Source: an uncultured Bacteroidales bacterium
GTDB taxonomy: Bacteria; Bacteroidota; Bacteroidia; Bacteroidales; F082
Direction of reading: 5' to 3'
Assembly: GCA_937884015.1 (NCBI GenBank)
Contig: CALGBV010000345.1
Coordinates: 1-16,597, forward strand
DNA: 16,597 nt
Shown here: positions 7,308 through 12,994 of the stretch, piece after piece
Position numbering within the stretch: the first letter of the stretch is position 1
Layout of the letters: each line of letters starts with the position of its first letter
Notes under the pieces: generated by a model
Database searches by the model: none
What the model was told of the DNA's origin: nothing
What the model saw: the letters and a program-made list of their open reading frames with translations, nothing else
Program-made: the position numbers and the translations under genes

Positions 7308-8045
7308 TTAATTTTTATGTTTTTCGTTTTCTTTCAGTTTTTCGCCAACGGATTTTATCTGTTCAATCTTTCCCAAATCAAACCAAAGATTTGCCTGTAT
7401 CTCTTTGGAAATGATTTGTTTGCGTTGTGCCAAACTAAGGTATAAGTCAATGACGCTGACGGGTTTTTTCTCGAAATCGGCAAAGAGCGTTGGCTTGAAA
7501 ATGTGCATGCCGCTGAAAGCTCTTTCCTTGTAATTTTCTGTGGCGCCGTTCACCCATTTGTATTGCTCCGTACTTTTGTTTTTCCAACCAATGAGTTGAT
7601 TTTCAGTATTGAAAAGAAGTTTTCTCGCCGTTTCGCGGTCTTGGGTGAGCAACCAAGCGTCGTCGCCTGATTGGATGAAATCCTGGTAATGGCTTTTGAG
7701 GTTCACATCGCTGATGATGTCAACATTGTGGATGAGCACGGCTTCGGTATCGGCGAAAAGGGGTGAGGCTTGAATGATGCCGCCGCCTGTGTCCATGAGT
7801 TGCTGCTGCTCGTCGGAAATCAGGATTTCGGCATCGAGTTGATGTGTGTTGACAAACTCAATAATTTGATTTCCAAAATGATGCACATTGATAATGATGC
7901 GCTCAAAGCCATTGGCAATAAGGGTCTCAATGGTGCGTTGCAACAGCGTCTTGCCGTTGATTTCGACTAAAGCCTTTGGCTTGTCGTGGGTCAGTTCCTT
8001 GAGCCGCGTGCCTAATCCGGCGGCTAAAATCATTGCGGTATTCAT
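7308..8045 (-). CDS. murU: Sugar-1-phosphate nucleotidyltransferase, probably MurU-like
   Basis: Predicted to join a nucleotide to a sugar-1-phosphate; in the MurU route, UTP and MurNAc-1-phosphate give UDP-MurNAc. The 245 residues show the N-terminal nucleotide-binding signature L-A-A-G-L-G-T-R with downstream K-P-K-A-L, the block D-T-G-G-G-I-I (MurU has E-T-G-G-G-I) and the metal-binding region L-I-H-N-V-D. The start overlaps the stop of the kinase/RapZ-like gene by 4 bases (ATGA at 8045-8042), which implies coupled translation and a shared pathway. That neighbour, an AmgK-type kinase, is the main reason to prefer MurU over a mannose-1-phosphate guanylyltransferase or HddC-like enzyme. The nucleotidyltransferase class is near certain; the exact substrate is inferred. 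Confidence 0.78.
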   Translation of the reverse strand: MNTAMILAAGLGTRLKELTHDKPKALVEINGKTLLQRTIETLIANGFERIIINVHHFGNQIIEFVNTHQLDAEILISDEQQQLMDTGGGIIQASPLFADTEAVLIHNVDIISDVNLKSHYQDFIQSGDDAWLLTQDRETARKLLFNTENQLIGWKNKSTEQYKWVNGATENYKERAFSGMHIFKPTLFADFEKKPVSVIDLYLSLAQRKQIISKEIQANLWFDLGKIEQIKSVGEKLKENEKHKN

Positions 8046-9487
8046 GGTTTGCGTTCCTCCTTGATTTTTCTTTCGCGGTGGTTGAGAATGAGATGGATGT
8101 TTGGGTATTCTTTTTTCAGCCAGTCGTAGATGCTTTGGGCGAAAAACACGCTGCGGTGCTGGCCTCCCGTGCAGCCGAAGGAGAGCATCAGGTTGCTGAA
8201 ATGACGCTCTAAATAATTGTCGACGCTTTGCGCCACAATGCCTTTCACGTGTTCAAGGAAGACGTGGGTCTGTGGCTTTGCAAGCAGATATTCAACGACT
8301 TCAATGTCTCTGCCGGTCTTAGTCTTGAACTTGGGTTCACGGCCTGGGTTAGGTAAGGCGCGGCAGTCGAAGACGAAACCGCCGCCATTGCCGCTGAAAT
8401 CGTCGGGATAGCCTTTGCGGAATGAAAAGCTGTTGATGGTAACGGTCAGACAACCAGTAGGTTTTGGCGTGTAGCGTTCTTCCAATTGTTTGAGTTGGCT
8501 GATGACGCTTTGCAGTTCGGCAAATTGTGGAAGAGGGGTAGTTTCGCTCAGCAAACGGATTTCCTTGAGGGCAAACGGAATGCTTTCCAAGAAGTGTGAT
8601 TTTTTCTGTATGAGACCGCGAAAACCGTATGCACCAAGCACTTGCATCAAGCGTAGATAGACGAAATAAGGGAGATATTCATCGAATTTGAGTGCATCAA
8701 GGTTGAGGTGCTCGGATAGCTCTTTTTTATAATAGGTGACGAGCTGGTCGCGCAGGTCTTGTGGCATCTGCGCTTTGACCTGATAGAGCAGCGAGACCAC
8801 ATCGTATTGCAAAGGACCGCGCCGTCCGCCCTGGAAATCAATGAAATAAGGCTCGCCATTTTTCATCATGATGTTGCGCGACTGAAAATCACGGTACATG
8901 AAGAAATCGTTGGGCGCCGTGCTGACGAAATCGGCAAAGGCATTGAAATCGTTGTTGAGCCGCGTTTCGTTGAAAATGATTTCCTGATGTGGCTTGACGA
9001 AATAGTATTTGAAATAATTCAGGTCGTCAATGATGGCTTGGCGGTCGAAACATGCTGACGGATAGGCTTTCGTGTAATCTAAACCTTGATGGCCTTCGGT
9101 CTGGAAACGCACCAAATGATGCAGGACTTTTTTGAACGATTCTATGAGTTGCGGCGTGTAGCCATTCGTCATCAAGGCTTGCTGGATGTGGGCAAAAAGG
9201 TTGTCGTCGCCAAAATCGTTTTGGAGGTAGCAATCCTTTTTCCCGTTGACGCACAATACTTTGGGAACATTCAATCCGAGTTTTGAAAAATGGCAGCTGA
9301 AACTGAAGAAGGCTTCGTTTTCCTCCGTGTTGTCGCTGTAAGTTCCGATAAGGCTGCCGTTTTGGGTGAAAATCCTGTAGTATTTCCGTGATGAACCCGA
9401 TTCGGCAATGTTCTTAATGTCGGTAGGCGTTTCGCCGATTGTGCGGCATAGTTCGGCTAACGTGTTTTGTATTTCAAAATCCTGCAT
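8042..9487 (-). CDS. AmgK-like sugar kinase fused to a RapZ C-terminal-like domain
   Basis: A 481-residue two-domain protein. Residues about 5-320 form an aminoglycoside-phosphotransferase-type kinase, with the catalytic loop Y-R-D200-F-Q-S-R-N205 and the metal-binding I-D217-F-Q-G-G followed by R-G-P-L-Q-Y-D-V. AmgK of this fold phosphorylates MurNAc and GlcNAc at C1 in peptidoglycan recycling. Residues about 346-470 match the C-terminal domain of RapZ: a V-F-D-C-R-A-L-P-N-P block (372-381) and G438-C-T-G-G-Q-H-R-S446. In enterobacterial RapZ this domain binds glucosamine-6-phosphate and small RNAs. The RapZ N-terminal Walker-type ATPase is absent. The longer frame opens at 9541, but a -7 box lies at 9516-9509, so the ATG at 9487 is chosen. 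The stop overlaps the MurU-like start, supporting a salvage operon. The fold is sure; the substrate is inferred. Confidence 0.85.
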   Translation of the reverse strand: MQDFEIQNTLAELCRTIGETPTDIKNIAESGSSRKYYRIFTQNGSLIGTYSDNTEENEAFFSFSCHFSKLGLNVPKVLCVNGKKDCYLQNDFGDDNLFAHIQQALMTNGYTPQLIESFKKVLHHLVRFQTEGHQGLDYTKAYPSACFDRQAIIDDLNYFKYYFVKPHQEIIFNETRLNNDFNAFADFVSTAPNDFFMYRDFQSRNIMMKNGEPYFIDFQGGRRGPLQYDVVSLLYQVKAQMPQDLRDQLVTYYKKELSEHLNLDALKFDEYLPYFVYLRLMQVLGAYGFRGLIQKKSHFLESIPFALKEIRLLSETTPLPQFAELQSVISQLKQLEERYTPKPTGCLTVTINSFSFRKGYPDDFSGNGGGFVFDCRALPNPGREPKFKTKTGRDIEVVEYLLAKPQTHVFLEHVKGIVAQSVDNYLERHFSNLMLSFGCTGGQHRSVFFAQSIYDWLKKEYPNIHLILNHRERKIKEERKP

Positions 9488-9508
9488 TTTGCATTTGCTT
9501 AATTTCGG

Positions 9509-9516
9509 CAAATGTA
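9509..9516 (-). promoter_or_regulatory. -7 box of the kinase/RapZ-like gene
   Basis: On the minus strand the bases read TACATTTG, a full match to TAnnTTTG, 21 bases before the ATG at 9487. The expected -33 element is weak (only a TTG near 9536-9540). It is half of a divergent promoter region. Confidence 0.65.
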
Positions 9517-9580
9517 ACAAAGAAAACCGAAACCCGAACAAGAAAATGGTTGAAATTGCGTTCTAATGGAGGAAATTTTA

Positions 9581-9588
9581 TACTTTTG
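9581..9588 (+). promoter_or_regulatory. -7 box of the small lipoprotein gene
   Basis: TACTTTTG matches TAnnTTTG exactly and lies 18 bases before the ATG at 9607. An ATTG at 9555-9558, 22 bases upstream, fits a -33 element. It opposes the -7 box at 9509-9516 on the other strand. Confidence 0.72.
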
Positions 9589-9606
9589 CAGAAAATATCA
9601 GTGACA

Positions 9607-9882
9607 ATGAAGAAAGTTTTGATGCTTATGGCTTTGGTGCTTCTTGTGGCGTTCTCTTCCTGCAAGAAAGAGCGTTATTGCCGTTGTTCGACGATTATCG
9701 AAGACGAAGCTGTTAATTTGGGCCACGATGAGGATGACTATTATTTGATTCTTGACCATTCTTCATGCGAAGAAAAATCGAAGGAATTTTCGGGCTGGGG
9801 GCGTGTGACTTGCGTGGAGATTACGAAAGAGGAGGCAACTCACAATCCTGAAGACAAACCCTGGTGGCAATTCTGGAATTAA
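9607..9882 (+). CDS. Small cysteine-rich lipoprotein A
   Basis: A 91-residue protein with a lipoprotein signal peptide (M-K-K, hydrophobic 4-16, lipobox F-S-S-C19). The mature part has cysteines at 25, 27, 54 and 69, an acidic stretch near 32-45 and an aromatic C-terminus (W-W-Q-F-W). The next gene encodes a relative with the same start, the motif C-x2-(K/E)-x2-C-x-C-S and the same cysteine order. Four non-lipidated cysteines could make two disulfides in the periplasm. No function is recognised. A longer frame from 9439 is rejected because it crosses the -7 box and the divergent gene's 5' end. The ATG at 9607 lies just behind a good promoter and begins a clean signal peptide. Confidence 0.8.
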   Translation: MKKVLMLMALVLLVAFSSCKKERYCRCSTIIEDEAVNLGHDEDDYYLILDHSSCEEKSKEFSGWGRVTCVEITKEEATHNPEDKPWWQFWN

Positions 9883-9926
9883 TTGTTTGAAATATTTTAT
9901 TTTATTAACTATAAACAAATTAAAAA

Positions 9927-10160
9927 ATGAAGAAAGTTTTGTTAGTTTTGGCTGCCGTAGCCATGCTCGGTTTCGCCTCATGTTCAAAGGAAAAGACCTG
10001 TGTCTGCTCTTATGATATTGAAATCTTTGGAGTAAATACTAATGTGCCTTTGGGTGAAAAAGTTACCACAGGCAGTTGTTCGGATCTTGAAAATGCTGGT
10101 GCATGGAATCTGAATATCGGAAATCTTGCTGGTGCCAAGTTCCATTGCGAAAAGAAATAA
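9927..10160 (+). CDS. Small cysteine-rich lipoprotein B, paralogue of A
   Basis: A 77-residue predicted lipoprotein (M-K-K-V-L-L-V-L..., lipobox F-A-S-C19). Mature cysteines fall at 25, 27, 51 and 74, matching 25, 27, 54 and 69 of the preceding protein; the first 28 residues are also clearly alike. This points to a tandem duplication with later divergence, B having lost the acidic segment and W-rich tail of A. It starts 44 bases after the stop of A in an A/T-rich spacer with no convincing promoter, so both are probably on one transcript, ended by the hairpin at 10178. Function unknown. Cys-rich lipoproteins next to a thiol-redox membrane protein suggest, but do not prove, a disulfide-based role. 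Confidence 0.78.
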   Translation: MKKVLLVLAAVAMLGFASCSKEKTCVCSYDIEIFGVNTNVPLGEKVTTGSCSDLENAGAWNLNIGNLAGAKFHCEKK

Positions 10161-10177
10161 TTCTATTCTGAATTTTT

Positions 10178-10219
10178 AAGGTAAGGCATATTCCTTAGGG
10201 TGTATGCCTTATCTTTTTT
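10178..10219 (+). terminator. Terminator or attenuator just before the MauE-like gene
   Basis: Bases 10178-10190 (AAGGTAAGGCATA) pair with 10203-10215 (TATGCCTTATCTT) in a 13-pair stem with one G-U; the loop is 12 bases and a T run covers 10214-10219. The next start codon is only 5 bases further on. A competing smaller hairpin (TAAGG at 10182-10186 with CCTTA at 10193-10197) is possible. Confidence 0.85.
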
Positions 10220-10224
10220 GAAGA

Positions 10225-11145
10225 ATGAAAAAACTGAAAGAGATATTGCCGCTGATGCTGAAAATCGTCTTGGGACTGGTTTTCATTGCTTCGGCTATTC
10301 TGAAAATCATCGACATGGATCAGTTTGAGATTTATGTCTATAGTTATCATTTTTTCAGTCTCAACTTCTCTTTCTTAGTGGCGCGTGCTGCCATCATTGC
10401 CGAGTTGGTCCTTGGCATTGGTCTGGTTTCCAATTGTTTCCACAAACTGATGTGGTGGGGCAGCATGGCCATGCTGATAGGCTACACCTTATTATTAATT
10501 TACGCTCAACTGATTGGCCGAACCGACAATTGCCATTGCTTTGGCGATGTGTTGCAGTTCAATCCATGGCAATCCATCATTAAGAATATGGTTTTGATGG
10601 CGCTTTTTGCCTTGGTTTACAAGGTAAAGGGCATCCGTTTCCGTAACGACTGGTTCGTCTTGGCGGGTGCAATTGTCGTGGCAACTGCTGCTGTTTTCGC
10701 AGTTTCGCCACCCGACAATTTCACATCGGCCTACAAGCCTCAGCAAAACCTGAATGTCGAACTTTTCGATGAAGTCATGCAGCAACCGCCATTGGATGAA
10801 TTGCATTTGGATGATGGCAAAAAGGTCGTCTGCTTTTTCTCAACGGCTTGCGATTATTGCCAGATGTCGGCGCACAAACTCTCGCTGATGCAGCAGTTTA
10901 ATGGTTTCCCTGCCGAAAACATTTGTTATGTTTTCATGGGCTCCGAAGAAGGCAAGTCTCGTTTTTATGAGCTTTCGCAATCACAAATTTACCAAGATGT
11001 AATCTATGAAGATGTCGTCAACTTGCTGAAAATCACCAGTGGTGTTTTCCCCGTCATTCTTCTTTTGGAAGATGGCGAAGTTGTCGGCGAATACGAATTC
11101 CGCTCGATGCGTGAAAAGGAGATTCAGGCTTTTATGAAGGAATAA
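10225..11145 (+). CDS. MauE/DoxX-like redox membrane protein fused to a thioredoxin-like domain
   Basis: A 306-residue inner-membrane protein. Hydrophobic segments lie at about 11-29, 49-70, 75-95, 117-133 and 143-160. The first four resemble the MauE/DoxX family, including the loop D-N-C103-H-C105-F-G-D. The last leads to a thioredoxin-like domain (about 165-306) with F-F-S-T-A-C209-D-Y-C212 and the later P-V-I-L-L-L-E-D-G strand (cis-proline type). With a basic cytoplasmic N-terminus, five crossings place both the CxC loop and the thioredoxin domain in the periplasm; the basic loop after segment 4 (V-K-G-I-R-F-R) fits this. Thiol exchange between the two centres, as in VKOR- or DsbD-like systems, is inferred. 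It follows the two cysteine-rich lipoproteins but sits behind a terminator. An alternative start is Met11. It ends 5 bases from a convergent gene. Confidence 0.83.
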   Translation: MKKLKEILPLMLKIVLGLVFIASAILKIIDMDQFEIYVYSYHFFSLNFSFLVARAAIIAELVLGIGLVSNCFHKLMWWGSMAMLIGYTLLLIYAQLIGRTDNCHCFGDVLQFNPWQSIIKNMVLMALFALVYKVKGIRFRNDWFVLAGAIVVATAAVFAVSPPDNFTSAYKPQQNLNVELFDEVMQQPPLDELHLDDGKKVVCFFSTACDYCQMSAHKLSLMQQFNGFPAENICYVFMGSEEGKSRFYELSQSQIYQDVIYEDVVNLLKITSGVFPVILLLEDGEVVGEYEFRSMREKEIQAFMKE

Positions 11146-11157
11146 TGCTCTTATTCC
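11139..11157. other. Palindrome spanning both convergent stop codons
   Basis: GGAATAA (11139-11145) and TTATTCC (11151-11157) form a perfect 7-pair stem around a 5-base loop that is the whole intergenic gap. The two arms hold the TAA stops of the MauE-like gene and the dipeptidase. No T run follows on either strand, so terminator function is uncertain. Confidence 0.5.
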
Positions 11158-12875
11158 GGCCTGACAAATTGTTCTCCAGTCTCTTCCGAAACTCTTTTCT
11201 TCCATGAATCCGGATAGCCAGGCTGCATGGGACGGGCAGGATAGCCGTAGCCGTTGGTCTTGAATCCATTCTCGTCCTCCTGCTTGATGTTGCTGTCGAG
11301 GTATTTCACCAAAAGGTAATTGTCTAATTCCTTCCAGCGTTTCACGGTTTTGGCTCCAGCCTCGTTCGAGAATTTTGTCAGTCTTTCTTTGATAGACGCA
11401 TTGGCAAGGTCGCAGTCCTTGAGTCCGGCCTCGAGTGTTGCTGTGGCTTGGATGTAATTGTCTTCCAATTCTTTCTGCACTTTCTGAATGTCGCCAATGA
11501 CACGGTTGTAGTACAGATATTTGAAATGCGCCACACGGTTGAAGACCCAGAAAGCGGCATTGTCGCTGTAGGTCAGCATGTCGCCATTGCCGTGGCGGTA
11601 TTCAATGGGTACTTCGTTAATGGAACAATAGAAAGGTGTGTAAACCGTTGAGTTGGTGTCGTCGACGCCAAACCAGATGATGCCGCCAATTATGTCGGGC
11701 ATCCAGTTACGGCACTGCGCGATGAAGGAGAATCCGGTTTGCACGGCTTCGATGCTGCGTTCGTTGAAGTATTTCTTGCCGTCGTATTCCCAGTAGAGCG
11801 GGTTGCAGCGTGCGGGTGAACCGAAAGGTCCGGCGCCTTCATCGAGGGTTTTGTCGAGTTCTGTGCCTTGATAGTGGTTGCGCTGGAAAGCCATCATGTC
11901 GCTGAGGCTGATTTTGCGGTTCGGTTTGACGTACAACGGCATGCGGCCGTGGGTGAGGTCTTTGCCGGTCACATAGTCCCAGTACTGATCCATACCGTCG
12001 CACACTTCGTTGAACATAGTCCATACGCGCAAGTCGCAGATGCGGGCTGCCGAAAAGTCAACGGGAGCGTAGGCTGCCGAGAAATCGAAATCCAGGTCTT
12101 TGCCAGTGAAATAGCCGTGTTTGCGGGCTACATCGATGATGTCGTGTTTGTAAATGACTTCCACTGCTGGATTGTCGAGTTTTTTCCAATCCTTATCGGT
12201 GATGCTGGTTTTGCCGTTGCGCAGGGTGAAGGTCGTGATGCGGGCAGCGTTGGCGTGACCAGAAACATAGCCGTCAGGGATGCGGATGGCAACCCAAACG
12301 GCGCCGCGGTTGGCGTTGATGGTGTCGCCGCTTTTTGTGATTTGCTCGGTGTAGCCTTTTGGCATCATTTCCATGTACCAGACCTCGTTGGCATCGCTGA
12401 TGGAAAACGATTCGCCGTCGCTGCCATAGCCGTATTCTTCAACGAGGTCGGCCATGATGCGGATGGCATGACGGGCCGAGGTGGCGCGTTCCAAGGCAAT
12501 GAACATCAGACTGCCGTAATCGACTATGCCGCGCGGATCCATGAGTTCTTCGCGGCCACCGAATGTGGTTTCGCCAAGTGCGACTTGATTTTCATTCAGG
12601 TAACCGACAACTTGATATGTATGAGCAGGTTGCGCAACGGAACCACGGGGCTTGTTGGTGCTACGGTCGTAACATACGCGCATACTGCCGGCCGGCCAAT
12701 CAGCGGCTGGCGTGTAGTATAATTCTCCGTAACGGATATGTGAATCAGCGCAATAGCTGATGAAGGTCGAACCATCGACGGAAGCGCCTTTGGTGATGAG
12801 AAAGTTGGTGCAAGCTAATAACGGTTGCACGGCTGCGATGATGGCCAGAGCCAAAATAAGTCTGATGTGTTTCAT
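11151..12875 (-). CDS. pepD: C69-family dipeptidase (PepD-like), exported
   Basis: Peptidase C69 enzymes are N-terminal-nucleophile hydrolases that cleave dipeptides; the catalytic residue is a cysteine freed at the mature N-terminus. The 574-residue product has a signal peptide (M-K-H-I-R, hydrophobic 5-20) ending A21 / C22-T-N-F-L-I, which fits the C-T-x-x-x-x start of the family. Further family blocks are G-S-T-F-I-S-Y, the E-T-T-F-G-G-R-E-E region and E-V-W-Y-M-E. The length is normal for the Bacteroidota forms. The frame opens at 12944, but a perfect -7 box at 12902-12895 and the signal peptide support the ATG at 12875. L-L-A-C also reads as a lipobox, so lipid anchoring cannot be excluded. 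It is a single-gene unit between convergent mauE-like and upstream mutase genes. Confidence 0.92.
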   Translation of the reverse strand: MKHIRLILALAIIAAVQPLLACTNFLITKGASVDGSTFISYCADSHIRYGELYYTPAADWPAGSMRVCYDRSTNKPRGSVAQPAHTYQVVGYLNENQVALGETTFGGREELMDPRGIVDYGSLMFIALERATSARHAIRIMADLVEEYGYGSDGESFSISDANEVWYMEMMPKGYTEQITKSGDTINANRGAVWVAIRIPDGYVSGHANAARITTFTLRNGKTSITDKDWKKLDNPAVEVIYKHDIIDVARKHGYFTGKDLDFDFSAAYAPVDFSAARICDLRVWTMFNEVCDGMDQYWDYVTGKDLTHGRMPLYVKPNRKISLSDMMAFQRNHYQGTELDKTLDEGAGPFGSPARCNPLYWEYDGKKYFNERSIEAVQTGFSFIAQCRNWMPDIIGGIIWFGVDDTNSTVYTPFYCSINEVPIEYRHGNGDMLTYSDNAAFWVFNRVAHFKYLYYNRVIGDIQKVQKELEDNYIQATATLEAGLKDCDLANASIKERLTKFSNEAGAKTVKRWKELDNYLLVKYLDSNIKQEDENGFKTNGYGYPARPMQPGYPDSWKKRVSEETGEQFVRPE

Positions 12876-12894
12876 TATAATGTGATATTTCTTG

Positions 12895-12902
12895 CAAAGA
12901 TA
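12895..12902 (-). promoter_or_regulatory. -7 box of the C69 dipeptidase gene
   Basis: The minus strand reads TATCTTTG, an exact TAnnTTTG match followed by C, 19 bases before the ATG at 12875. A T-rich stretch near 12920-12926 is the only candidate -33 element. Confidence 0.72.
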
Positions 12903-12935
12903 AATAAATTCCGATTGGAAAATAGTGTTGGCCTT

Positions 12936-12976
12936 AAAAAGCATTAGGGAGCCTGAAATAAGACTCCCTAATGTTT
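12936..12976 (-). terminator. Terminator after the phospho-sugar mutase gene
   Basis: Bases 12942-12951 (CATTAGGGAG) and 12964-12973 (CTCCCTAATG) form a perfect 10-pair stem, extendable by three pairs, with a 12-base loop. On the minus strand a run of five T (12940-12936) follows. It lies 19 bases after the mutase stop and just ahead of the dipeptidase promoter, insulating the two. Confidence 0.88.
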
Positions 12977-12994
12977 CTTGAAATGACTGTTTCC

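Noticed and set aside
11868..12722. 284-residue plus-strand frame inside the C69 dipeptidase gene
   Set aside because: Long only because the opposite strand's codon use avoids stops in this frame; repeated F-A/V-G-type composition and no domain.
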